Assembly: GCF_020531905.1 (NCBI RefSeq)
Contig: NZ_JAJAWG010000001.1
Location: 558,001 to 622,000, forward strand
Direction of reading: 5' to 3'
Length of the DNA: 64,000 nucleotides
From: Deefgea salmonis
GTDB lineage: Bacteria; Pseudomonadota; Gammaproteobacteria; Burkholderiales; Chitinibacteraceae
Of this stretch, positions 1-9,158 are shown one piece after another. Position numbers and translations under genes: made by a program. Positions within the stretch are counted from its first letter, which is position 1; every line of letters begins with the position of its first letter. The notes beneath the pieces are model-generated. The model was given only the letters and a program-made list of their open reading frames with translations, was not told the origin of the DNA and searched no databases.

Positions 1-1
1 C

Positions 2-643
2 CTGAGCGTAAAAGACATCGGTTTAGTGGTGATGGACATGGACTCCACGCTGATCACCATCGAATGCATCGACGAAATCGCCGATATGATCGGCATCAAA
101 GCGCAAGTGGCTGCGATTACTGCAGCCGCCATGCGCGGCGAGCTCGATTTTAACGCCAGCCTCACGCAGCGCGTGGCCTTATTGGCGGGGCTCGACGAAT
201 CGGCGCTAGAGCGTGTTTACACTGAGCGTTTGCAACTGATGGCCGGCGCAGAAAAAATGCTCGCTGGTTTTCAAGCGGCAGGAGCGAAAACCCTGTTGAT
301 TTCGGGTGGGTTTACTTTTTTCACCGAGAAACTCCAAGCCCGCCTTGGCTTGACGCGCACCATCGCCAATGAGCTGGAAATCGAAAACGGCAAACTGACT
401 GGCCGCATTGTTGGCGACATCGTCAATGCCGAAACAAAACGCGACGAATTGATCGCTATGCGCGATGAACTCGGTTTACGCCACGAGCAAGTGGTGGCGA
501 TGGGCGATGGCGCGAATGACTTGCTGATGCTGCACGCCGCTGGTTTTGGCGTCGCCTGCCATGCCAAACCCAAGGTGCAAGCACAAGCGCCGTATAAAAT
601 TAATTACGCTGGGCTGGATGGCGTCTTAAACTATTTCAACTAA
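2..643 (+). CDS. serB: Phosphoserine phosphatase SerB (5' end outside window)
   Basis: Catalyses the last step of serine synthesis, dephosphorylating L-phosphoserine in the cytoplasm. The frame is open to the first bases of the window, so the N-terminal part is cut off; the GTG at 26 is probably internal. The HAD-family signature DMDSTLI opens the visible domain, followed by LISGGFTFF (motif II) and MGDGANDLLML (motif IV with the metal-binding aspartates). These three motifs in this order are typical of SerB. A strong hairpin follows the stop codon. No partner gene is seen; the next gene starts about 300 bp away. Identification is firm, only the start is missing. Confidence 0.95.
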   Translation: MSVKDIGLVVMDMDSTLITIECIDEIADMIGIKAQVAAITAAAMRGELDFNASLTQRVALLAGLDESALERVYTERLQLMAGAEKMLAGFQAAGAKTLLISGGFTFFTEKLQARLGLTRTIANELEIENGKLTGRIVGDIVNAETKRDELIAMRDELGLRHEQVVAMGDGANDLLMLHAAGFGVACHAKPKVQAQAPYKINYAGLDGVLNYFN

Positions 644-684
644 TTTTCGTTAACAACTTACAGCCAAATACGTTCAAGCCAACA

Positions 685-729
685 AAAAAACACCGTTCAA
701 ATGCTAGCTTGCATCTGAACGATGTTTAT
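685..729 (+). terminator. Hairpin downstream of serB
   Basis: Arms CGTTCAAATGC (694-704) and GCATCTGAACG (711-721) pair with one G-T wobble, and flanking AAACA/TGTTT extends the stem. An A-run precedes and a T-rich stretch follows, so it can act as the serB terminator. Confidence 0.6.
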
Positions 730-755
730 TCCCCGCAATAAATTCAATCTACTGT

Positions 756-814
756 ATTGGTATATTGCCACAAGCCAACACATAAATAGTCTCTAGCAAT
801 ATACCCATACCAAT
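756..814. promoter_or_regulatory. Inverted repeat upstream of the bufferin operon
   Basis: Ten-base perfect arms GGTATATTGC and GCAATATACC are separated by 27 bases, and the outer bases ATT/AAT partly continue the symmetry with a small internal shift (ATACCAAT at 807-814). It could be an operator, or a leader stem-loop if transcription begins upstream. No matching regulator gene is nearby. Function is inferred from position only. Confidence 0.35.
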
Positions 815-947
815 CACTACGGAAATAAAAAAACATTCATTTTTTTCTCTTACTGGTGTAATAACAAAGCAGTCGCTACGACTACCATTGTGTCGATACC
901 GACAGACGCGATTTTTCTTACTTGATTCAATCCGCTGGAGAATGAAA

Positions 948-1196
948 ATGAACAATAAATCAATCTTACTCGCCTCAGCCATGGTGGCCGTCTTAGCCGC
1001 CGCCGCACAACCGGCTTTAGCCGCCGATGCCGCCAAAGAAAAATGCTTTGGCGTGGCTAAAGCCGGCGCGAATGACTGCGCCAGTAACGGCCACGCTTGC
1101 GCCGGTCAAGCCAGTGCCAGCATGGATCCCAAAGAATGGAAATACGTCGCCAAAGGCACTTGCACCGAAATGAAAGGCATGCTCAAACCCATGTAA
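948..1196 (+). CDS. bufA: Bufferin-type RiPP precursor BufA1 (DUF2282)
   Basis: A predicted 82-residue secreted peptide. Residues 1-26 form a Sec signal peptide ending PALAA, and the mature part carries four cysteines (Cys33, 44, 51, 72) in the DUF2282 pattern KCFGVAKAG, NDCA, CAGQ and GTC. In described bufferins, cysteines of the core are converted by the MNIO partner into heterocyclic copper-binding groups, and the product protects against metal excess. The ATG at 948 is preferred over 942 because TGGAG ends at 940, seven bases away. The MNIO and partner genes follow directly on the same strand. Family membership is clear; the metal and the modification here are inferred. Confidence 0.88.
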   Translation: MNNKSILLASAMVAVLAAAAQPALAADAAKEKCFGVAKAGANDCASNGHACAGQASASMDPKEWKYVAKGTCTEMKGMLKPM

Positions 1197-1266
1197 ACCG
1201 CACGGCGGCAGGCCAGAAACAGCTTCTCCCTGCCGCACTCTCCCTGCTCACGCTAAGTAGATAAAG

Positions 1267-2097
1267 ATGCTCACTTCACTGCCGCTTTGTGCCGGCCTAG
1301 GGCTTAGAAGCCCGCATATCCAAGCCGTGATTCAAGATCAGCCCCCCGTCGCTTGGTGGGAAGTACACAGTGAGAATTATTTTGGTGGCGGCGCACCCAT
1401 TGCGGCACTTGAAAAAATCCGCGCCAATTACCCCATCAGCTTACACGGCGTCGCCATGGGCTTAGGTAACCCGGCACTAGACACATTGCATCTAAAACAG
1501 CTAAAGACACTGGTCGATCGCATCGAACCGGCAGCGGTGTCCGAGCATTTAGCGTGGAATCGGCTCAATCACCGCGCTTACGCCGACTTATTGCCCGTGC
1601 CGCGCCTTGAGGGCGTGATTGAGCAACTCAGTGAGCGAATTCACGTCGTGCAAGATTATTTACAGCGGCCCATCTTGATCGAAAACGTTTCCAGCTATAT
1701 CCAATTTGCAGATGAAATGTATCTCGAAAGTGAAGTTCTGGCGCAACTGGTGGCGCAAACCGGTTGTGGGCTGATTCTGGATGTCAACAATCTCATCGTC
1801 AGTCAGATCAATCTGGGCATTGACCCTTATCTTGAACTGGCGCACCTGCCACTGGCATCAGTAGGAGAAATTCACATCGCCGGTTTTGAGCTGTTTGATG
1901 GTGTTGCCATCGATACCCATGGCGCAGCGCCAACCCCTGCGGTGTGGCAATTGCTCGACATTGTTATCCAGCAAACCGGGCCGATCCCAGTGCTGCTTGA
2001 ACGCGACAATCATATTCCGGCGCTCAATGACTTGATGCTGGACTACCAACACTTAAATACGCATTGCACCGCGATTTGGCAAGGCGCAACGCCATGA
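1267..2097 (+). CDS. bufB: MNIO family RiPP-modifying enzyme BufB (DUF692)
   Basis: A 276-residue multinuclear non-haem iron oxidative enzyme of the DUF692 TIM-barrel family, expected to modify cysteines of the BufA precursor in the cytoplasm before export. Metal-ligand motifs appear in family order: HGVAMGLGN (60-68), SEHLAWN (92-98), IENVSSY (138-144), LDVNN (171-175), EIHIAG (201-206) and LLERDNHIP (243-251). The length is normal for the family. It starts 70 bp after bufA and its stop overlaps the bufC start by four bases (ATGA), indicating a coupled operon. The exact chemistry on this precursor cannot be read from sequence. Confidence 0.92.
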   Translation: MLTSLPLCAGLGLRSPHIQAVIQDQPPVAWWEVHSENYFGGGAPIAALEKIRANYPISLHGVAMGLGNPALDTLHLKQLKTLVDRIEPAAVSEHLAWNRLNHRAYADLLPVPRLEGVIEQLSERIHVVQDYLQRPILIENVSSYIQFADEMYLESEVLAQLVAQTGCGLILDVNNLIVSQINLGIDPYLELAHLPLASVGEIHIAGFELFDGVAIDTHGAAPTPAVWQLLDIVIQQTGPIPVLLERDNHIPALNDLMLDYQHLNTHCTAIWQGATP

Positions 2098-2816
2098 ACT
2101 ACCTACACGCCCTCACCGAATTTGCCCGCGCCATTGACGAGCCTAACAGCACGAACACGGCTATTAGTCCGGCCACCCAAGCCAATATGACGGTGTATCG
2201 CAACAATATCCGGCTCAATCGCGCCAATGCGCTCAAACTGGCCTACCCCACGGTGCTGGCTTTATTGGGCGAAGAATTTTTTATGGCGATGGCCGATGTG
2301 TATACCCACAGCACCGCCAGCACATCGGCCAATTTGCATCAAGAAGGACATTTGCTGGCTGAATTTATTGCCCAATTTGTGCCGACACAAGCCTACCCTT
2401 ATTTAAGTGACGTGGCGCAATTAGACTGGGCGATGCATCAAGCGCACTACGCCGACGATCACGTGGGAGTTAGCGCGGCGACCTTGGCCGAACAGCTTCA
2501 ATCGCTGGCACAGCTTAAATTGCTGCTGCATCCCGCGCTGCAGCTCATTGAATCTAAATGGCCGATTGCCAGCCTATTTGCCATGCACCACGGCGGCGAA
2601 AAACCACAAGATTTATATCACAGCGAAAGTGTTTTGGTTTGGCGCGATCAATACCAAATCATTGACGCGGCACAAGCTGCATTTTTTCTCGCGCTGATGC
2701 AGCAGCTCACTTTCGAAGATGCATTATTGGCTGGGGCCGCTGTCAATGAGGGATTTGATCCCGCAAGCAGTCTCTCTTTATTGCTAGAGCAGCAACTCAT
2801 CATTGCTTTGGCTTAG
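2094..2816 (+). CDS. bufC: BufC-type partner protein of the MNIO enzyme (DUF2063)
   Basis: A 240-residue protein with the DUF2063 N-terminal domain (RNNIRLNRANALKLAYPTVL, about residues 38-57, and DVAQLDWAMHQA near 107-118). In bufferin and related MNIO clusters this protein partners the DUF692 enzyme and is thought to recognise the precursor leader. The start at 2094 overlaps the bufB stop by four bases, so translation is probably coupled. No DoxX-like fourth gene follows; after the stop comes about 90 bp and a convergent gene. The cluster is thus a compact three-gene version. Confidence 0.85.
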   Translation: MNYLHALTEFARAIDEPNSTNTAISPATQANMTVYRNNIRLNRANALKLAYPTVLALLGEEFFMAMADVYTHSTASTSANLHQEGHLLAEFIAQFVPTQAYPYLSDVAQLDWAMHQAHYADDHVGVSAATLAEQLQSLAQLKLLLHPALQLIESKWPIASLFAMHHGGEKPQDLYHSESVLVWRDQYQIIDAAQAAFFLALMQQLTFEDALLAGAAVNEGFDPASSLSLLLEQQLIIALA

Positions 2817-2907
2817 TTTGTTGCTGTTGGTTTTACCCGCTGCGGGATCGACTTTGATGGCCAACAAACGTCAACCGATCCAAAGCAAGACCAGCAAGAT
2901 GCAGCAG

Positions 2908-4206
2908 TTAACGCGGCAACGCTGGCACAGTCACCGGCACCGCATCAATACACTGTTTAGCACGGCATAATTTCACCAGCCAATTGGCTAGCCGCGTTGC
3001 CGGAGTGCCCTGCCAGCTACCACACCACACGCCTGCTTGGCAGGGTTGACTGATTTTTTGACTAAACATCACCTGTCGCCGATCCGCATCAAGCAATAAC
3101 CAATGATCGGGTGCCACACTGGGGCCGGTGGTTTGCCAGCTCACAATCACCTGCCCTACCGGTAAGCCATTACCCAGCTCTGGATCGGCATCGGTATAGA
3201 CTTTAACGCTCGGCTGACTGGGCGCCCAATTAGGCCCCAACATGGCTTCGACTGTTACTGGCGCAGATTCACTGCACAAATTGGCATTACATAACCGAAT
3301 CGACAGTGAATAAACCCCATTGACTAGCGGCAACTCAACTTGCGCCGATTGGCTGTTTTCTGTGGTTTCGGTAAATTGACTGGAACGATAAATCGCTTTG
3401 CCCGCCTGCAACACTTCCCATTGCGTCCCCACATTACCCCAGTACACATCCCATTTGAGCAACGCTTTGCCGTCGGTGATCACCGGCGCAGTCCATGCCA
3501 ATTCAGGCGGCGCGGGTTTTTTGATGACCGCGGCCGCATCCCCAGCAGTCTCAGCCCAAGTTTGTGCGTAGGCATGACTGCACTGCGGCGCGGCCAATGT
3601 GCCACGACACAAGCTCACTTGCCACTGATGCAGACCCGGCTCAAGTTGCTCGATGGTAAAAACGCCACCTTGCACGTCTTTTAATGAGACCTCTTTCACA
3701 TCATGACTCTGGATCGAATCCAGCGAATTGGCCGCATTGGGGCGTAACGGTCGAGAAATAAAGTCTTTGCCGCGATAACGCAGTTGCTGATTATCCCAAA
3801 CTTCCCACCACTGCCCGACCGCGCCAAAGCCATTTTGCCAGCTCAAACTAAATCGGCCAGCCTTCACTTGCGTCGGCACAACATCTAAAAACGGTTGCTG
3901 CGGCGTATCATCAATCACCGCCCCTAGCGTTGCAATTTGCTCGCTCGGGCGAACAAATTCTGCCGGCACAATGGCCGGATCATTTTGCACTGGCGGCGCG
4001 GGCTCGGGTAAGGTTTCGCATTCCATTAAGCCCATAATCAACGATGGCTGACACGCCAATTGCGAGCGCGACGCCATCTCGGCGCTGGGTAATAAAAAGC
4101 CTGCCTGAGCCACGCCCAATCCGCCCAATAAGCCATACACCGCAGCCAAGCGTAAGCATAATTTCATCGAACGTGAGATCGGTTGAAGCCAGCGCGGTTG
4201 AGCCAT
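2908..4206 (-). CDS. Secreted protein made of ChiA N-terminal-like (Ig/FnIII) modules
   Basis: A 432-residue exported protein with a signal peptide in residues 14-36 (KLCLRLAAVYGLLGGLGVAQA) and no recognisable catalytic domain. The mature part seems to contain three related beta-sandwich modules, each with a W-W-x-V pattern and a final strand with cysteines: about 115-215 (WQVSLCRGTLAAPQC), 235-315 (LSIRLCNANLCSES) and 330-430 (WLVKLCRAKQC). The middle one closely resembles the N-terminal domain of chitinase A. The start at 4206 has GAGG seven bases upstream and overlaps the recJ stop by one base. It may bind chitin or another surface polymer; this is inference. Confidence 0.65.
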   Translation of the reverse strand: MAQPRWLQPISRSMKLCLRLAAVYGLLGGLGVAQAGFLLPSAEMASRSQLACQPSLIMGLMECETLPEPAPPVQNDPAIVPAEFVRPSEQIATLGAVIDDTPQQPFLDVVPTQVKAGRFSLSWQNGFGAVGQWWEVWDNQQLRYRGKDFISRPLRPNAANSLDSIQSHDVKEVSLKDVQGGVFTIEQLEPGLHQWQVSLCRGTLAAPQCSHAYAQTWAETAGDAAAVIKKPAPPELAWTAPVITDGKALLKWDVYWGNVGTQWEVLQAGKAIYRSSQFTETTENSQSAQVELPLVNGVYSLSIRLCNANLCSESAPVTVEAMLGPNWAPSQPSVKVYTDADPELGNGLPVGQVIVSWQTTGPSVAPDHWLLLDADRRQVMFSQKISQPCQAGVWCGSWQGTPATRLANWLVKLCRAKQCIDAVPVTVPALPR

Positions 4207-5918
4207 TATTTTGCCTCGTCCGGTTTTGCGCAGGCTTGGGTATGTTCCAGCTGCAATTGCAATATCCGCTCGCCTCTAAATTCATTGACGCTGATTTTAT
4301 AAACCGCCGAGATATGTCGGGGTATTGGCTCGCAGTAATTAAACTGCATGGCCTCTAGCACAATACCCAATGGCGTCTCCAGCTTAAGCTTGCTGTGTTT
4401 TTCACCCACAATGCGCTGCTCCAGCACTCGAAACTGGCCTTGAAATACCGGAGCCGGAAAACCTTGCCCCCAAACTTGGCGCTCTAACCCTTCGGCCGTA
4501 GCCAATACAAAAGCGTCTGGCGGCAACTCGCCATCGGTTTCGATCACGCGACTTAAATCGCCTTCATTGAGTAATTCTCGACATACCGCCTCAAAAGCGC
4601 TTTTAAATTCGGCAAAATCGACCACATTTAACGACAAACCCGCCGCCATCGCATGCCCGCCAAATTTAGCAATCAAATGCGGATGGCGTTTGGAGACTAA
4701 ATCGAGCGCGTCGCGCAAATGCAAACCAGCAATTGAGCGCCCCGAGCCTTTGATCTCATCACCATTGCCATTGGCAAAAACAATGGTTGGCCGATGAAAC
4801 CGATCTTTCATTCGCGACGCCACAATCCCCACTACGCCTTGATGCCATTCGGGATTGTAAAGCGCAATACTAAAGCTATCGTCCACCGCCACACTGGCCA
4901 ATGCCAACTCGGCCTCGGCGCGCATGCCGTGTTCAATCTCGCGGCGCGCTCGATTTAATTGATCGAGCTCACGCGCCAAAGGCAACGCCGCCTCTTCACT
5001 GGCAGCCAGCAAAGTGTTAATCCCAAAGCTCATATCGTCCAGCCGCCCGGCGGCATTCAGGCGCGGCCCCAAAGCAAAGCCTAAGTCAAAGCAACTGGCT
5101 CGGGCATGAAAACGCCCCGCAGCATTAAACAAAGCCATAATCCCGGGCGCAGCGCGACCGGCGCGCATCCGTTTTAAACCTTGCTCCACCAAAATCCGAT
5201 TATTTGCATCGAGTTTAACCACGTCGGCCACCGTGCCTAAGGCGACAATATCGAGCCATTGCGCCAAATTAGGCTCGGTTTGCTCAGCAAAAGCGCCGCG
5301 CTCGCGCAGTGCGGCGCGCAATGCCATCAACACATAAAACATCACGCCCACACCGGCCAGATTTTTACTGGGGAATCCACAATCGGGCTGATTGGGGTTC
5401 ACAATCAACGCATCGGGCAGCGTATCGGCCGGCAAATGATGGTCGGTAATCAACACCTCAATACCCAGTGCTCGTGCAGCCTCAACCCCAGCATGACTGG
5501 CGATGCCATTGTCGACGGTAATAATAATATCGGGCTGACGCTCGGCCGCCAAAGCGACAATTTCCGGCGTTAAACCGTAACCGTATTCAAAGCGATTGGG
5601 TACAATAAAATCCACGACTGCGCCAAATGCCGCCAAGCCTTTCATCCCCAATGCGGTCGCAGTAGCACCGTCGCAATCGTAATCACCGACAATCAACATC
5701 CGTTGCCCAGCGGCAATGGCATCGGCTAAACGCACGCCCATTTCGGTGGCATTTTTAAGCTGACTAAACGGCAATAAATGTTTCAGTTGATGCTCTAATT
5801 CTTGCGGCTGCACCACGCCTCGCGCCGCGTAAAGCCGCGCATGCAGTGGTGAAAATCCAGCGTGTAATAAGGTTTGCTCCAAATGAGCAGGAACGGAACG
5901 AGAACGAATGGTGAGCAC
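4206..5918 (-). CDS. recJ: Single-strand-specific 5'-3' exonuclease RecJ
   Basis: A 570-residue nuclease of the DHH superfamily that degrades single-stranded DNA 5' to 3' in recombination and mismatch repair. Manganese-binding motifs are visible: GDYDCDGA (78-85), VDNG (135-138) and DHH (159-161), followed by the DHHA1 motif GGHAMAAG in the second half and an OB-fold-like C-terminus. Length matches E. coli RecJ. It lies downstream of an rpfE-like gene, an arrangement known from Xanthomonas and other proteobacteria, and its stop overlaps the start of the ChiA-N-like gene (TAATG). Confidence 0.96.
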   Translation of the reverse strand: MLTIRSRSVPAHLEQTLLHAGFSPLHARLYAARGVVQPQELEHQLKHLLPFSQLKNATEMGVRLADAIAAGQRMLIVGDYDCDGATATALGMKGLAAFGAVVDFIVPNRFEYGYGLTPEIVALAAERQPDIIITVDNGIASHAGVEAARALGIEVLITDHHLPADTLPDALIVNPNQPDCGFPSKNLAGVGVMFYVLMALRAALRERGAFAEQTEPNLAQWLDIVALGTVADVVKLDANNRILVEQGLKRMRAGRAAPGIMALFNAAGRFHARASCFDLGFALGPRLNAAGRLDDMSFGINTLLAASEEAALPLARELDQLNRARREIEHGMRAEAELALASVAVDDSFSIALYNPEWHQGVVGIVASRMKDRFHRPTIVFANGNGDEIKGSGRSIAGLHLRDALDLVSKRHPHLIAKFGGHAMAAGLSLNVVDFAEFKSAFEAVCRELLNEGDLSRVIETDGELPPDAFVLATAEGLERQVWGQGFPAPVFQGQFRVLEQRIVGEKHSKLKLETPLGIVLEAMQFNYCEPIPRHISAVYKISVNEFRGERILQLQLEHTQACAKPDEAK

Positions 5919-6051
5919 AGCAACCCTTAATCAAAAAAACTAGACCCAGCCAAGGCGCTGTTGATGTTGACGGAAATCGCGCTAGCGCGACCAGAAAACA
6001 AACCTCAACAGCACGTTGACTCAGCACTACAAAGCATAAATCGCGACCATT

Positions 6052-7044
6052 TTAAAATGGCAGTCGAGGGCGACGCCAAAAACGATACAAATCCAAGCGA
6101 GTAATCCGCACTTGCGTGCCAGCACTGAGGAATGTCAGCGTCAGCGATTGCAACTGGCCACACTGTAATTGCGCCAACAGCGGTGCAAACCAAACCGTCT
6201 CTAGCCACGACCATTGACTGCGCCACTCGTAAGCATGACCATAAATCGCGTCCACACTCAATTGATCGAGCACCACGATGCTGTCATGCTCTGGTAAGTC
6301 TGCCACTGTAGCGACACTGGCCACACCGCGCTGACCCACCAAGGCCGCAACCTGATGGTCGCCACCGAAAACCGCAGCTTTGGCGGGCGCAATAGCGCCA
6401 GCGCGATAGTCCACACCGCCAGATAAATGCACGCTATTGATCATTGCAATCCCAGCCGCGTCGCGCTCATCATTCACGCGATGACCATACATCACCATTT
6501 GGATTTCATTGAGCACCGCATTCCACTGCAAAGCCTGCTCGCCTTGCGGCAAATAATCTTGCAGATTGCCACCCAAAGCTTGGGCAAGCGACGTGAATTG
6601 CAGTTGTGGATCGGCAGGTAAACGTAAATACCACCGGCTCGGTGTGGCCGCGACAAAGAAAAAGCCATCTTCAGCAAACTGCTGATTGAGTGCCGCCACC
6701 AAAGCGTCGGCCTCGGCTTGGCTAATTTGCAATAAGGGCACACCCAGTATCGTGAGTCGATCACGATCAATGCGTAAATGGATTGGATCGCAGCACAACC
6801 AATAGCCAGATTGCACGTCGGGGCAATCTTGCGCCAAAGTGAGTGCGGTCAATGAAGGCGGCGTGTCATAGAGCTGGTGCGCCAAATAATCGGCGGCTGT
6901 AGCGCATGGGCCCATCGGGCTGCGCTGGTGCTGCCCCTTGCCATACAGAATGGCCAAGGCCGGCAAGGTTAAATCGCGGTTCATTAAAGGGCGTAAGTCT
7001 TCGTCACGCCAGACGGAATCGGGAATAATCAGTTCATAGTTCAT
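6052..7044 (-). CDS. RpfE-like conserved protein (COG4255)
   Basis: A 330-residue cytoplasmic protein without obvious membrane segments, resembling the RpfE / COG4255 family found next to recJ in xanthomonads and many betaproteobacteria. Typical stretches are HLRIDRDRLTIL (about 108-119), AEDGFFFVAATPSRWYL (145-161), MVMYGHRVNDERD (208-220) and NSVHLSGGVD (228-237). The GHxxND..R pattern and the fold of some relatives recall cofactor-independent phosphoglycerate mutases, but no activity is established. It is 133 bp upstream of recJ and probably cotranscribed. Naming rests on context and remembered family features, so function is left open. Confidence 0.65.
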   Translation of the reverse strand: MNYELIIPDSVWRDEDLRPLMNRDLTLPALAILYGKGQHQRSPMGPCATAADYLAHQLYDTPPSLTALTLAQDCPDVQSGYWLCCDPIHLRIDRDRLTILGVPLLQISQAEADALVAALNQQFAEDGFFFVAATPSRWYLRLPADPQLQFTSLAQALGGNLQDYLPQGEQALQWNAVLNEIQMVMYGHRVNDERDAAGIAMINSVHLSGGVDYRAGAIAPAKAAVFGGDHQVAALVGQRGVASVATVADLPEHDSIVVLDQLSVDAIYGHAYEWRSQWSWLETVWFAPLLAQLQCGQLQSLTLTFLSAGTQVRITRLDLYRFWRRPRLPF

Positions 7045-7108
7045 TATGCTGATTTTACACGGAACACACGCATCACCGAAAAGCGGCGTGAATTAAAATT
7101 AAAACCGC

Positions 7109-7447
7109 TCAATCTAAGCCCGGCTGAAAAGCAATCAGCGCCATACCCAGCAAAGCCAAAGCCGCACCCAACACATCCCACCGCGTTAAAGCCACCCCGT
7201 CCACCACGCGCAACCACACTAAGGCCACCGCAATATACATTCCACCGTAGGCCGCATAAGTTCGCCCCGCAGCATTTGGATGCAGCGTTAGCCAATAGGC
7301 AAACAGCGCCAATGACACCGCCGCCGGAAGCAAATACCACGCACTCGCGCCTTGCTTAACCACCCGCCACACCCAATAGCAGCCGACAATTTCAGCCAAC
7401 GCCGTTAAAGCAAACAATAAAAACCAGCGAATCCATTCCAAAATCAA
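7109..7447 (-). CDS. ynfA: YnfA/UPF0060 small membrane protein
   Basis: A 112-residue inner-membrane protein with four predicted helices, the typical size of the UPF0060 (YnfA) family, whose structure resembles small multidrug resistance transporters. Visible family motifs are EIVGCYW (about 19-25), [15 protein letters not shown] (55-69) and the [13 protein letters not shown] helix near the C-terminus. It is transcribed away from frmR. Transport of toxic cations has been proposed for the family, but substrate is unknown here. Confidence 0.9.
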   Translation of the reverse strand: MILEWIRWFLLFALTALAEIVGCYWVWRVVKQGASAWYLLPAAVSLALFAYWLTLHPNAAGRTYAAYGGMYIAVALVWLRVVDGVALTRWDVLGAALALLGMALIAFQPGLD

Positions 7448-7532
7448 ACTCCTTCGTCAGCTCGATTAAACAGGCAAAACCATGATGCCCTGCATCCCAC
7501 GGAGCAGTACGCAAAGTACACATAGATACTGC

Positions 7533-7549
7533 ATACTACCATAGAGTAT
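7533..7549. promoter_or_regulatory. Upstream FrmR-type operator
   Basis: ATACT (7533-7537) and AGTAT (7545-7549) form an inverted repeat with a seven-base spacer, the same build as the second site 32 bp downstream. Both lie between ynfA and frmR. Confidence 0.55.
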
Positions 7550-7564
7550 CCGTTGCATTTTAGT

Positions 7565-7581
7565 ATACTGGGGTATAGTAT
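7565..7581. promoter_or_regulatory. Main FrmR-type operator
   Basis: ATACT (7565-7569), GGGGTAT, AGTAT (7577-7581): an A/T-rich dyad around a G-tract, as in known operators of the CsoR/RcnR/FrmR family. It sits 34 bp before the frmR start and should give self-repression relieved by formaldehyde. The site is seen; regulation is inferred. Confidence 0.7.
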
Positions 7582-7614
7582 AAAAGCCGTCTAATCAAGA
7601 ACAAGCCAACGTCG

Positions 7615-9032
<1,418 letters not shown>

Positions 9033-9110
9033 GGTCTATTGGCCGCGCGGTGATGATTTTCGCGGGGAATCTAGCCTTGCCAATCGCAATAACCGATAAC
9101 AACACCCCAA

Positions 9111-9131
9111 GCTTGCCGCTCAACGGCAAGC
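9111..9131 (+). other. Hairpin between frmA and the formylglutathione hydrolase gene
   Basis: GCTTGCCG and CGGCAAGC form a perfect 8-bp stem with a five-base loop. No T-run follows directly, so it is more likely an mRNA stability or partial attenuation element than a full terminator. Confidence 0.45.
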
Positions 9132-9158
9132 ATCATCCGTATTTTTCAGGGACCATCG

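Larger units (their letters stand above)
644..947. other. Intergenic region between serB and bufA
   Basis: About 300 bp without a convincing gene. It holds the serB terminator hairpin and, further right, an inverted repeat (GGTATATTGC at 759-768, GCAATATACC at 796-805) ahead of the bufferin gene. The stretch 820-860 is AT-rich. The bufA ribosome site TGGAG lies at 936-940. Confidence 0.6.

Noticed and set aside
749-1036. Minus-strand frame across the bufA promoter and signal peptide
   Set aside because: Overlaps the bufA start with no motif or ribosome site; bufA is well supported.
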